Below are positions 1 to 6,285 of a DNA stretch of 8,627 bases, piece by piece (position 1 is the stretch's first letter; each line of letters begins with the position of its first letter). The stretch lies in contig CAMKMR010000062.1 in NCBI GenBank assembly GCA_946413945.1, forward strand, positions 1 through 8,627. Reading direction: 5' to 3'. Origin of the DNA: an uncultured Lachnospiraceae bacterium. GTDB lineage: Bacteria > Bacillota > Clostridia > Lachnospirales > Lachnospiraceae. The notes below the pieces were generated by a model. It was not told the DNA's origin and did no database searches. It saw only the letters and a program-made list of their open reading frames with translations. A program made the translations under genes and the position numbers.

Positions 1-790
1 GCAGATCAGCTGATTTAATAGCATTAAACAATTCCTTTGTTGCAGAAATGTAACCGTCACTCAATGTGTATGACCAGTTATTTTCATATACTCCCGTATT
101 ATCTGCTGCATAAGACATCACGAGATGCCCTAAAGCATAAAGGGCCTCTCCCTTATATGAAAGATCAGTATAGTCCATAGCACTTACGTAAGCATTTTTT
201 AAATTCCCTGCATTCTTATCATATGCTTCCTTATAGCCTGGCGCATTGTAAGTGTAATAGCAGATTTTTCTCATTGTTGGATCAGTAATCTCTGTTGTTT
301 TTATTATCTCATGCCCCTGCCTTGGATAGGCCTTATCAGGTTCTATACAATAACAATTCCATACTGTTCCTCCTGTTCCTACATAAAACAGATTCGTTCC
401 ATAACCACAATACTCTATCAATCCTGCATTTCCTACATGCTTCATATCTCCTGTATCAGCTCTTACCACTGCAGCTAAAGCAGGTCTTTTATATCTCCAG
501 CGGTTTTTATTATTTTCATCTGTTTTTTCTGCTCTTTTTGTTTCGTCTGTACTATTTAATTCATCTTTTCTTTCTCTCTCTTCTTTGTTTTTTAATTCAT
601 CTTTTGCTTCTCTCTCTTCTGCAGCCTTTACTACATCCGCTTCTTCTGCACTTTTTGCATCTGTCCCTGTTGCCACTTCTCCCCCGTCTTTCCCCGGATC
701 TTCTTTTGCATTTACAGAAAAAGGATAAAACATAAGTAACAGACATAAAGTCATAAATAGAGCCAGCACTCTTTTAATTCTATTTTTCAT
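1..790 (-). CDS. Secreted surface protein, N-terminal 263 residues (thioester/VaFE-adhesin-like), truncated by window edge
   Basis: The frame opens at ATG 790 and stays open to the window edge, so the C-terminus is missing. The sequence AGGAAAGG lies just upstream of the ATG, and the FHA gene stops only 17 nt before it, so it is the next gene of the operon. Residues 1-28 form a signal peptide: a basic start, a hydrophobic core LALFMTLCLLLMFYPF, and a likely cut after SVNA. Residues 29-98 are a charged Lys/Glu/Asp-rich linker with a 12-residue duplication. From about 105 a folded domain begins, with WNCYCIEP at 144-151, an aromatic ICYYTYNAPGY segment at 176-186, and the helix EALYALGHLVMSYAAD at 215-230. 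This pattern resembles N-terminal domains of clostridial SpaA/VaFE-repeat wall proteins and thioester adhesins ([YFL]C-hydrophobic motif, Cys148). I see no clear partner Gln in the visible part, so a real thioester is not shown. It is probably a large wall-anchored adhesin. Family assignment is from memory. Confidence 0.6.
   Translation of the reverse strand, partial: MKNRIKRVLALFMTLCLLLMFYPFSVNAKEDPGKDGGEVATGTDAKSAEEADVVKAAEEREAKDELKNKEERERKDELNSTDETKRAEKTDENNKNRWRYKRPALAAVVRADTGDMKHVGNAGLIEYCGYGTNLFYVGTGGTVWNCYCIEPDKAYPRQGHEIIKTTEITDPTMRKICYYTYNAPGYKEAYDKNAGNLKNAYVSAMDYTDLSYKGEALYALGHLVMSYAADNTGVYENNWSYTLSDGYISATKELFNAIKSADL
555..620 (-). repeat. In-frame 36-nt tandem duplication in the surface-protein linker
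   Basis: Two 30-nt stretches, 555-584 and 591-620, differ at only two positions and lie 36 nt apart. On the coding strand they give the consecutive 12-residue units EEREAKDELKNK and EERERKDELNST. The duplication keeps frame and lies in the low-complexity charged linker between the signal peptide and the first folded domain. It most likely arose by slippage and would lengthen a stalk-like segment. Confidence 0.8.
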
Positions 791-807
791 ACTTCTATCC
801 TTTCCTT

Positions 808-2034
808 TCATAAACAATAATATTCGACACCTGCAAAACTAACTAAATCTCCATGATGAACTGATATATCCTCCCCCTTTGCTAAACGCCGGTTATTTAT
901 ATAGGTACCATTTGTTGACCCCATATCCCTTATAAAGACGCCACTTTCATTCTTTATTATCACTGCATGCAACCTGCTGATTCCTTTACTCTCGATTAGC
1001 AGATCACACTCTCCTTTTATCCTCCCTATCTTAATTTCCATCCCTTCAGTTATCAGTGCTATCCCTTCATTAGAAGAATCCAGTGCTACCAGCTTACTTA
1101 CTTCTTTCTTTGCTGCCGGATAAACCGTGATCTCTTTTTCTACATTTTTTTCCCGATACTCTTCCATATACCTATCTATTTCTTCAGTATTTTTTTTACT
1201 TATGATATTTCCAAACAGGATCATCAGATATACCATCATGATCGCCGTAGAAATAAAAAGACTTTTTATCCCAAAAAAGAATAGAAGCCCTGCAGCTATG
1301 GCAAGGATTAAAAGCCCCCCCAGCCATACTTTGATATTTTTTTCGTTTTCCTTATCTGATTTCTCATCAGGATATTCGATACAAGTTTCTTCCCTTTTGA
1401 TAGCCTCATCTTCATCCTTTTTCCTTATCTTATTCTCAAGCTGTATATCCTCTAACTTAGACTTATCAGACTTATCCAGATCAATATCTTTAGATTCATT
1501 TACAAGTTGGCAATACATATTTGGAGTAAAATTATCAACCAGCATTTTCCCATATAGATCATAAAGATAGATAACATCATCCTTATTTTGATGATCATAA
1601 ATCTGCATTATCTCTTCTATTAATTTTTTAATCTGTGTATTAAAGCTTTTCTTATAACCTGGTACATATAGAAACTTATAGATATCTTCATTTTTGTCAT
1701 AAAAAATATAATTAAGACTGAGAAGCAGGTTTTCAGGAAAAAGAATGAATTCAGCTAATTCTTTGATACAATCCCTTATATCTTTAAGGAGTTTTATAAG
1801 ATCAGCTTTTCCCGGAGCTACCTGCCTGAAAAAATTATTTAAATTCGATAAACCATCAATTTTAAACACCTGACTGTTTTTTTGGTCCATTTCCATAAAT
1901 CTGGTCCTTACCAGATATCTAAAATCATTATTCTTTAGCATTCCGATTTCATAAGGCATATATTCGCCTATGCTATCAAAATCCACTACTTCATAAAAAT
2001 TACTCATCCCCCTATTTTTCTGTAAAATTTCCAT
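808..2034 (-). CDS. DUF6382-FHA membrane protein of the Tad locus
   Basis: 408 residues. The N-terminal ~175 residues match the DUF6382 type found before FHA domains in clostridial Tad loci (PYEIGML, FRQVAPGKADL, IFYDKNEDIYKFLYVPGY). A Lys/Asp/Glu-rich linker spans about 180-232. Two adjacent membrane helices follow (237-254 and 257-278), then a C-terminal FHA domain at about 334-405 with GR at 337-338, SRLHA at 353-357, D370 and GSTNGTYIN at 372-380. All the key phosphothreonine-binding residues are present. With a two-helix hairpin, both soluble domains should face the cytoplasm. The start at 2034 is preferred because AAGGGGGTGG lies about 8 nt upstream. The alternative Met10 (2007) has its G-run touching the ATG. 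The gene overlaps the upstream TadE-like gene by 23 nt. FHA domains bind phosphothreonine, so a Ser/Thr kinase input is likely, but no kinase is encoded here. The partner is unknown. Confidence 0.88.
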   Translation of the reverse strand: MEILQKNRGMSNFYEVVDFDSIGEYMPYEIGMLKNNDFRYLVRTRFMEMDQKNSQVFKIDGLSNLNNFFRQVAPGKADLIKLLKDIRDCIKELAEFILFPENLLLSLNYIFYDKNEDIYKFLYVPGYKKSFNTQIKKLIEEIMQIYDHQNKDDVIYLYDLYGKMLVDNFTPNMYCQLVNESKDIDLDKSDKSKLEDIQLENKIRKKDEDEAIKREETCIEYPDEKSDKENEKNIKVWLGGLLILAIAAGLLFFFGIKSLFISTAIMMVYLMILFGNIISKKNTEEIDRYMEEYREKNVEKEITVYPAAKKEVSKLVALDSSNEGIALITEGMEIKIGRIKGECDLLIESKGISRLHAVIIKNESGVFIRDMGSTNGTYINNRRLAKGEDISVHHGDLVSFAGVEYYCL

Positions 2035-2413
2035 AGAACTGCCACCCCCTTAATCTGTCTGCTACAAGATCTGTCTCACACTTTTCAAGTGTATATGACG
2101 ATAATTTAAGTTCTATGTTGCTTAAAATGACTCTGTTAGTCCCATCAAATGAAACCTGTTTTTTTACTTTTCCAAAAGGATGTCCTTTATTTAAATTAAT
2201 ACTGTTTAAATATTCTCCTTCCCTCTCTTCCTCTACTATAACCCAGGGCACTTGATATAATTCAACATAAGCGTCAGTTCTAAGCTTTTCTTTTTCCAAC
2301 ACAAATATAAAAATCCAGATGATCATAAAAACTGCCAGAAAGATCAAAGGTAGTATCATGGTCATCTCGACAACTGCAAAACCCTTGCCATTTACTGACT
2401 GCATCTTTCGCAT
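2012..2413 (-). CDS. Second TadE-like pseudopilin
   Basis: 133 residues. It begins with a short basic leader and a class III (type IV prepilin-like) signal, GKG|FAVVE at 9-16: Gly at -1, Phe at +1 and Glu at +5. A hydrophobic helix follows (about 17-39, MTMILPLIFLAVFMIIWIFI). The rest is a small extracytoplasmic domain with one Cys (C112) and no other family mark I recognise. TadE/TadF-like pseudopilins are processed by the prepilin peptidase and are thought to act as minor or initiating subunits of the Tad pilus. The ATG at 2413 is supported by AGGGGGTG about 8 nt upstream; Met4 is a weaker alternative. The ATG lies inside the out-of-phase tail of the preceding TadE gene, whose -1 frame stops at 2392. 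Translation of the two genes would be coupled only if that frame is read. The 3' end overlaps the FHA gene. Confidence 0.8.
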   Translation of the reverse strand: MRKMQSVNGKGFAVVEMTMILPLIFLAVFMIIWIFIFVLEKEKLRTDAYVELYQVPWVIVEEEREGEYLNSINLNKGHPFGKVKKQVSFDGTNRVILSNIELKLSSYTLEKCETDLVADRLRGWQFYGNFTEK

Positions 2414-2565
2414 GGTGGAACACCCCCTAGCTCACTTAGCCTTACTCTATGAACATTTCTTGTTAAACCGGGACAAGAAAGACATGTATGATATACCTCG
2501 CCATATTCCGCTATATATACATAATCCCCTGCTTTCCCCCTGCAAAAAGCACATTTCCTTGTCCC
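2392..2565 (-). CDS. Out-of-phase C-terminal segment of TadE (-1 frame)
   Basis: Reading from GGG at 2565, the -1 frame relative to the upstream TadE frame has 57 sense codons and a TAA at 2394-2392. It encodes RKCAFC, then DYVYIAEYGEVYH, LSCPGL, VRLSELGG and a final PPCERCSQ. This is plainly the missing half of the upstream module plus a second copy of it. Copy 1 (VYITDNCEVYH..SC..L...CAFC) crosses the frame junction. Copy 2 (VYIAEYGEVYH..SC..L...CERC) lies entirely in this segment. Joined, the protein would be 242 residues, and its stop would overlap the next start by 22 nt, close to the 23-nt and 20-nt overlaps elsewhere in the operon. The segment has no start of its own with a ribosome site, so it is expressed only by frameshifting or slippage, or not at all if the gene is broken. 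Clostridial TadE proteins I remember carry such a paired Cys tail. Confidence 0.8.
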   Translation of the reverse strand, partial: GTRKCAFCRGKAGDYVYIAEYGEVYHTCLSCPGLTRNVHRVRLSELGGVPPCERCSQ

Positions 2566-3119
2566 TTTTTTTTTACTGATTCATATTCTTTAATACTGAT
2601 CTTTAACTCCAGATGGCTGCAGGATCTGTTTATATGATATACTTCACAGTTATCCGTGATATATACATAGATATCGTCTTCACTGATATTCGTCCCGCTT
2701 AGTATTTTTTTACCCAGATAAGCTTTTTGAACAAACTTAAAACTGATATCTGTGGTAATTCCTAACCCCGGAAGCTTGATTGTATATCTTACCATGATCA
2801 CTATATTCCCATCCTGGTCCGGCAGCTCAGATCCCTGAAAACTTATCCCACTGATCCCATTAGAAACATATCTTTTTACCAGTTCCGGGTCATCAAGATA
2901 AGAGCTGAATTTTATTTTAGTAAGCCCCACTGTTTTTAGATCCGTGATATCTGCTAAATATGCATATTCAGCCAGATATTCTGCGGTTTGAGCTGTAGCT
3001 TCATAAACTACAGTCTTAAGAGAAATAATATTTACCATGTGATACATCATCATAAAAGCAAAAAGAAAACAGGGTATCACTATTACAGCTTCTACCGAAG
3101 CCATTCCTTTATTCTTCAT
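2511..3119 (-). CDS. tadE: TadE-like pseudopilin, zero-frame product with a truncated C-terminus
   Basis: 202 residues from ATG 3119. The start MKNKG|MASVE (Gly -1, Met +1, Glu +5) followed by AVIVIPCFLFAFMMMYHMV is a textbook class III pseudopilin signal and membrane helix. The extracytoplasmic part includes YTIKLPGLGITTDISFKFVQ (113-132), typical of clostridial TadE proteins, and then half of a Cys/His module, YVYITDNCEVYHINRSCSHL (151-170). After SVKKK (residue 185) the zero frame reads 17 residues without Cys or His and stops at 2511, leaving a 97-nt gap before the next gene. The -1 frame instead completes the module and runs to 2392 (see the tail and slippery-site entries). ATG 3119 has GGAGG 13 nt upstream, which is long. 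ATG 3140 (MGGLKKCMKNKG) is possible. The frame is open to a TTG at 3185, which has no good ribosome site. Confidence 0.85.
   Translation of the reverse strand: MKNKGMASVEAVIVIPCFLFAFMMMYHMVNIISLKTVVYEATAQTAEYLAEYAYLADITDLKTVGLTKIKFSSYLDDPELVKRYVSNGISGISFQGSELPDQDGNIVIMVRYTIKLPGLGITTDISFKFVQKAYLGKKILSGTNISEDDIYVYITDNCEVYHINRSCSHLELKISIKEYESVKKKGQGNVLFAGGKQGIMYI
2566..2574 (-). promoter_or_regulatory. A9 tract with A-AAA-AAG slippery heptamer (frameshift or slippage site)
   Basis: On the coding strand the codons read GTA AAA AAA AAG GGA. The last heptamer, A AAA AAG, is the same slippery sequence as in E. coli dnaX. Paired tRNA-Lys can slip back one base, which gives exactly the frame of the TadE tail. 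Nine consecutive A residues also favour transcriptional slippage and replication slippage. A possible weak hairpin (TGCTTT/AAAGCA, 2530-2551) starts 13 nt after the AAG, farther than usual for a stimulator. I see no strong internal Shine-Dalgarno within 15 nt upstream. Confidence 0.6.
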
Positions 3120-3144
3120 ACACTTCTTTAATCCTCCCATCGTC

Positions 3145-3175
3145 CATCTCTGGAAGTATGTGCCCTCCAGAGATG
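3145..3175 (-). repeat. 10-bp perfect inverted repeat upstream of tadE
   Basis: CATCTCTGGA (3145-3154) and TCCAGAGATG (3166-3175) are perfect reverse complements around an 11-nt loop. In the transcript this hairpin would sit 5 nt upstream of ATG 3140 and 26 nt upstream of ATG 3119. It is not followed by a U-tract, so it is not an intrinsic terminator. It could shape translation or stability of the downstream message. Confidence 0.6.
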
Positions 3176-3267
3176 CACATTTCAAAAACTAATACATAAC
3201 AACTCCCGAAGAGGCCTTCTTAATCTAAGTTATCATTCCTTGAAATGTGCATTTCACGAAGGCACAT
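3158..3267. repeat. Pair of inverted 23-nt palindromic elements flanking a 64-nt spacer
   Basis: The + strand at 3158-3180 and the - strand at 3267-3245 carry the same 23-nt element, ATGTGC-C-YTC-NN-GAR-AT-GCACAT, with 19 of 23 bases identical. Identity continues inward for five more bases, so ATGCACATTTCAA (3173-3185) and its exact complement (3240-3252) form a 13-bp inverted repeat. Both copies can fold with ATGTGC/GCACAT pairs. The inner pair is C-G in one copy and T-A in the other, a compensatory change. The right copy lies against the DUF5702 stop codon. Confidence 0.7.
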
Positions 3268-3268
3268 T

Positions 3269-4684
3269 TTAAAAGCCTGTATCCTCTTTAAAATTAAATG
3301 TATCTCCCTTATAATTCATGCTTACATCAACTGAAAAAGCTGTTATACAATTTCTTATCAGGAGTTTATACCCATCATTACCTTCATTTAAATTTACATT
3401 CATCTGCATGATATCAAGCATTCTGTAGTAGGCTTCATCCACATCAAAACTTAATAGGATAAGGAGATAATCCTTATAACTCATCCCATTTTCACACGAA
3501 TTACCAGCTGCAACTTCATTTAGCTTATGCAGACTATAAATATCTGTCATCCAGCTATCCCGCGTCTTTAAATATGCAATCTTATTTCCATGGACCAGAC
3601 TATAAACATCTGCTACACTTTCAATATATGCCCATGCTCCCAGCAAAAGATACTTTACTGCTGGCTGTGCCAGTGGCGCCGCCCAGCATATAGACCAAGC
3701 AAGCGCTGACATTTCTTCCACCTTCTGGACATCCCCTAGAATATATGCATAATCGAATGCAAATCGGATTGCTATTATCTTATTTACTACTTTCTGATAA
3801 TTCTCAGCATCAGTCTCTCCTCCACAGATAAGATATTCCAGCTCAGCATTTAAAGCCTTTGTATCATCATTTTCATCTGTCATACAATGAAAAACCTGAG
3901 ATGCATATGCGATAGCTTCTATATTTGTACTCATATTATCAAGCCAGCCATTTGCTGATACTGAATCTTTCTTAAGCTGATCCATGCTGTCAAAATTCCT
4001 GTCAACGCCAAACTCCCAGATTGAAGAAATTACAGACGCTGAGGGAATATCCTCATAATTCACTGAATATTCATGCAATATCATATCCTCCGGCCTTATT
4101 AGTGCCGCTATTCCTGAATCAGTATATTTCTTAAGCTCTTTTCTTGGATCCTCGTTATCTTTGCCTTTTTCCTTTATATTATTTTCTTCAATTTCTTTAG
4201 ACTCATCACTCGCTTTTTTCTCCAGCTGCTCCATATCACACATTGTTAACGGGCTGTCATTGCCCATGGCCTTATCCTTGATAGATTGTAAGATTTCATC
4301 AGAAACACCATATTTAAAATTATCCCTGATCTGTTTTTTTAATTCTAAACAGGCATTATCTGTAATATATTTTTTTCCTGATACTACTACATTTATATCC
4401 TTATAATCGTTTCCCAGATTAGTTCTAAGATTGTTTTCGATCATCTCTTCCATATAGCCTTCATGTCTGCCATCAAAATCAATATCAACAAGGAGGATAT
4501 GATAATTATCAAAAATATATCTATCATAGTTCGCTTTTATATCTGACGTCGCACTTCTTACTGCAATAGCTGCTTTAGCCTTGGCATTTCCTTTATCTAC
4601 CATAGTTATCACAGCAAGCACCAGTATAAAAATGATACCTGTGAGTATTGTTATAAAAACCGTAATATATCCTTTATTCTTCAT
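3269..4684 (-). CDS. DUF5702 family protein of the Tad locus
   Basis: 471 residues. The N-terminus MKNKGYITVFITILTGIIF resembles a prepilin signal (KG|YITVF) with a membrane helix at about 7-28, but +5 is Phe rather than Glu. The rest should lie outside the membrane. Marks recalled for the DUF5702 family are present: EEMIENNLRTN (79-89), ELEYLICGGETDAEN (281-295), LLLGAWAYIESVADVYSLVHG (346-366) with the WAyxE...Dv..L..G pattern, and SYKDYLLILL (402-411). Residues 150-190 are a charged, probably flexible Lys/Glu-rich stretch. Such proteins sit between the pilin and TadE genes in clostridial Tad operons. Their role is not known, and a minor-pilin or pilus-base part is an inference. The start has AGGAGGGG just upstream and lies 36 nt after the Flp stop. 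A 149-nt gap with hairpin elements separates it from tadE. Confidence 0.85.
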   Translation of the reverse strand: MKNKGYITVFITILTGIIFILVLAVITMVDKGNAKAKAAIAVRSATSDIKANYDRYIFDNYHILLVDIDFDGRHEGYMEEMIENNLRTNLGNDYKDINVVVSGKKYITDNACLELKKQIRDNFKYGVSDEILQSIKDKAMGNDSPLTMCDMEQLEKKASDESKEIEENNIKEKGKDNEDPRKELKKYTDSGIAALIRPEDMILHEYSVNYEDIPSASVISSIWEFGVDRNFDSMDQLKKDSVSANGWLDNMSTNIEAIAYASQVFHCMTDENDDTKALNAELEYLICGGETDAENYQKVVNKIIAIRFAFDYAYILGDVQKVEEMSALAWSICWAAPLAQPAVKYLLLGAWAYIESVADVYSLVHGNKIAYLKTRDSWMTDIYSLHKLNEVAAGNSCENGMSYKDYLLILLSFDVDEAYYRMLDIMQMNVNLNEGNDGYKLLIRNCITAFSVDVSMNYKGDTFNFKEDTGF

Positions 4685-4720
4685 ATCCCCCTCCTTTAAA
4701 AGATCAGAGATTAGACGCTA

Positions 4721-4906
4721 TCACATAAATTTTCTTGCATTTCCATTAATAGAAGTCCATAACTTATTTACAAGATTAACAATCTCTTCCCTAAAAATAA
4801 TTGCTAAAGCAATGAGAACCACCAAGATCAACATTATCTCAACCGTTGTAACTCCTGAATTGTCCGACAGGAGAAATTTTTCTTTTTTATAAATCTTATC
4901 ATCCAT
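4721..4906 (-). CDS. flp1: Flp1-type type IVb pilin (major pilin candidate)
   Basis: 61 residues. An 18-residue hydrophilic, Lys/Asp-rich leader ends in NSG, and the processing site is SG|VTTVE (Gly18 at -1, Glu23 at +5). The mature form would be only 43 residues: the hydrophobic helix IMLILVVLIALAIIF (24-38), then a short amphipathic tail (EEIVNLVNKLW and so on). This is the Flp1-like layout of Gram-positive Tad loci (VTTVEI.LIL...), and the small size is typical. After cleavage by a prepilin peptidase not encoded in this window, it should be the polymerised subunit of the pilus. GGGGAG lies about 7 nt upstream of the ATG. The gene begins 22 nt after tadC and is followed 36 nt later by the DUF5702 gene. 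Only one pilin copy is visible here. Confidence 0.92.
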   Translation of the reverse strand: MDDKIYKKEKFLLSDNSGVTTVEIMLILVVLIALAIIFREEIVNLVNKLWTSINGNARKFM

Positions 4907-4928
4907 ATTCTTTTCTCCCCTTTTTTAT

Positions 4929-6194
4929 TCATTTCATACTCATAAATGCCGGAAGCATAAGAATTGCTATTACCGCCAGCAAAAGAATGAGTATCGGAAT
5001 AAGCAACTTTGTACTTATCTGTTCTGACTTCTTTCTTATTTCCTCCTTATTCCGAAAATATGTTTCTTTTTCTTCATTTTCTAAAAGACTCAACAGATTA
5101 GAATTTCCATAAGAGATATTCTGGCTGATAAGTGAAGTTAATTTTATGTATTCTGAAATACCTATCTCTCTTCCCATATCAGTGTAGGCATTTCTTTCTG
5201 ACTCCCCTGCTTCGATCCTGTTTATGCAGATTTCTATTTCATGTCTTAAATACTTTGTCTCATTATCTGCTGCCATTAACAGTGCTTTCTTTACACTAAG
5301 GCCAGCCCCTATCAGCAGCTGCAGTTTATTAACAAATCCATAATAAGATGCCTTCAGTTCCGCATCCCTCTTCCTTATCTTTTCCTTCATCCCTTCTATC
5401 ACAAAGCCCGCTGCTACAAATATTCCCAGAAAAGTAAAAATAAAAAGTTTGCAGATCATTTCTATTTTTGTGACAGTCTTTTTTTTGACATTAATACCAC
5501 TTTCCTTATCCGGTAATATAAATAGCCCGCTTTCTCTATTCTTCTTTTCTTCCTTTTGAAGAATATCAACTGCTTCCTTAAAACTTCCTTTTTGATAGCT
5601 TTCAGGCACTACAGTAATAAGGTATTCTTTCTTGGCCAAGTGAGTATCATCACTAATCTCTGCAGTGAGTATCACTGATATCTCTTCTGTCAGTTCCTCA
5701 TTATTAACTTCTCCATTGCCGTTTAATACTCCGGGATTATCCGAGTTCCAGTTAAAATAAAGAGTATTCGAACTGTCCCTTTCAGGCAGGAGCAGATTTT
5801 TACTAACATTAGAAAGATCTGTATTATCACCTTGCATCATATCTTCTGCCATTTTAAATGCCGCATTCGAAAGCTTATTAAATTCCTCCTCCGAATAAAT
5901 AGACGCACTAACATTTAAATCATATTCTTTTTCCCTATCTCCATCTGTAATAAGCAGTCTTACATCTGTTGCAGATTCTCCAACTTTAGGCCTGTTTATC
6001 TTTCTATCATCCTTTGCCTTTACAAAAACAAGAATGTAAATTGTTCCAACTATTAAGAAAAAAATGATCATAAAAGCAAAGATAAATATCTTTTTTCTGA
6101 TAAGACGATACTTTTTATCATTCGCTTCTTTTCCTGAATCTTCTATCTTTCTAATATAAAGTTTTAACCTATTTTTTATTAATTCAGTTATCAT
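4929..6194 (-). CDS. tadC: TadC-like inner-membrane platform protein with external Ig-like domain
   Basis: 421 residues. A basic cytoplasmic N-terminus leads to membrane helix 1 (about 36-57). An external region of about 185 residues follows, then helix 2 (246-264), a cytoplasmic four-helix T2SSF-type domain (about 284-394, with YGFVNKLQLLIGAGLSVKKAL at 285-305 and ISQNISYGNSNLLSLL at 356-371) and a C-terminal helix (395-417). The external part holds YNFxW-like and GNGEVNNEELTEEISVILTAEI elements (145-197, LYFNWNSDNPGVLNGNGEV), resembling an atrophied bacterial Ig fold. Proteobacterial TadC lacks this insert. It is familiar in clostridial homologues, where it could contact the wall-side pilus. 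TadC with TadB forms the platform through which CpaF extrudes the pilin. The ATG at 6194 has AAGGG about 4 nt away. The upstream frame has a stop, so no longer start exists. Confidence 0.9.
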   Translation of the reverse strand: MITELIKNRLKLYIRKIEDSGKEANDKKYRLIRKKIFIFAFMIIFFLIVGTIYILVFVKAKDDRKINRPKVGESATDVRLLITDGDREKEYDLNVSASIYSEEEFNKLSNAAFKMAEDMMQGDNTDLSNVSKNLLLPERDSSNTLYFNWNSDNPGVLNGNGEVNNEELTEEISVILTAEISDDTHLAKKEYLITVVPESYQKGSFKEAVDILQKEEKKNRESGLFILPDKESGINVKKKTVTKIEMICKLFIFTFLGIFVAAGFVIEGMKEKIRKRDAELKASYYGFVNKLQLLIGAGLSVKKALLMAADNETKYLRHEIEICINRIEAGESERNAYTDMGREIGISEYIKLTSLISQNISYGNSNLLSLLENEEKETYFRNKEEIRKKSEQISTKLLIPILILLLAVIAILMLPAFMSMK

Positions 6195-6222
6195 GATCCC
6201 TTCTTTCTCTTTTTCTACCGCT

Positions 6223-6285
6223 CTAACTTACATCCTTGTATTTACTGAAGTTCTTTCTGCTAAGAACCGCTAATCTTTTCCCCAT
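6223..6285 (-). CDS. Possible 20-codon ORF between tadB and tadC
   Basis: ATG at 6285, two bases after the tadB TGA, opens a frame reading MGKRLAVLSRKNFSKYKDVS and closing with TAG at 6225-6223. A GGGGG run lies about 6 nt upstream of the ATG, a good ribosome-site position. The peptide is basic with no membrane segment. It fills most of the 93-nt tadB-tadC gap, and its frame does not join tadC. It may be a real small peptide, a device that keeps ribosomes moving towards tadC, or chance. I do not recognise it. Confidence 0.3.
   Translation of the reverse strand: MGKRLAVLSRKNFSKYKDVS

Noticed and set aside
2007..2008. Met10 (2007) as the start of the FHA gene
   Set aside because: Its G-run touches the ATG, leaving no spacing, while the ATG at 2034 has AAGGGGGTGG at proper distance.
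3109..3180. 23-codon minus-strand ORF (MCISGGHILPEMDDGR...) overlapping the tadE start
   Set aside because: There is no ribosome site, it is made of the inverted-repeat sequence, and it shows no recognisable features. Chance is the simplest explanation.
3120..3185. N-terminal extension of TadE to a TTG at 3185
   Set aside because: The start would be TTG with no Shine-Dalgarno, and the extra residues run through hairpin sequence. The prepilin leader MKNKG at 3119 is complete by itself and matches the DUF5702 start.
3240..3270. Intrinsic terminator after the DUF5702 gene
   Set aside because: A hairpin can form directly after the stop codon, but on the minus strand it is followed by CAAGGAATG rather than a T-run, and cotranscribed genes continue downstream.
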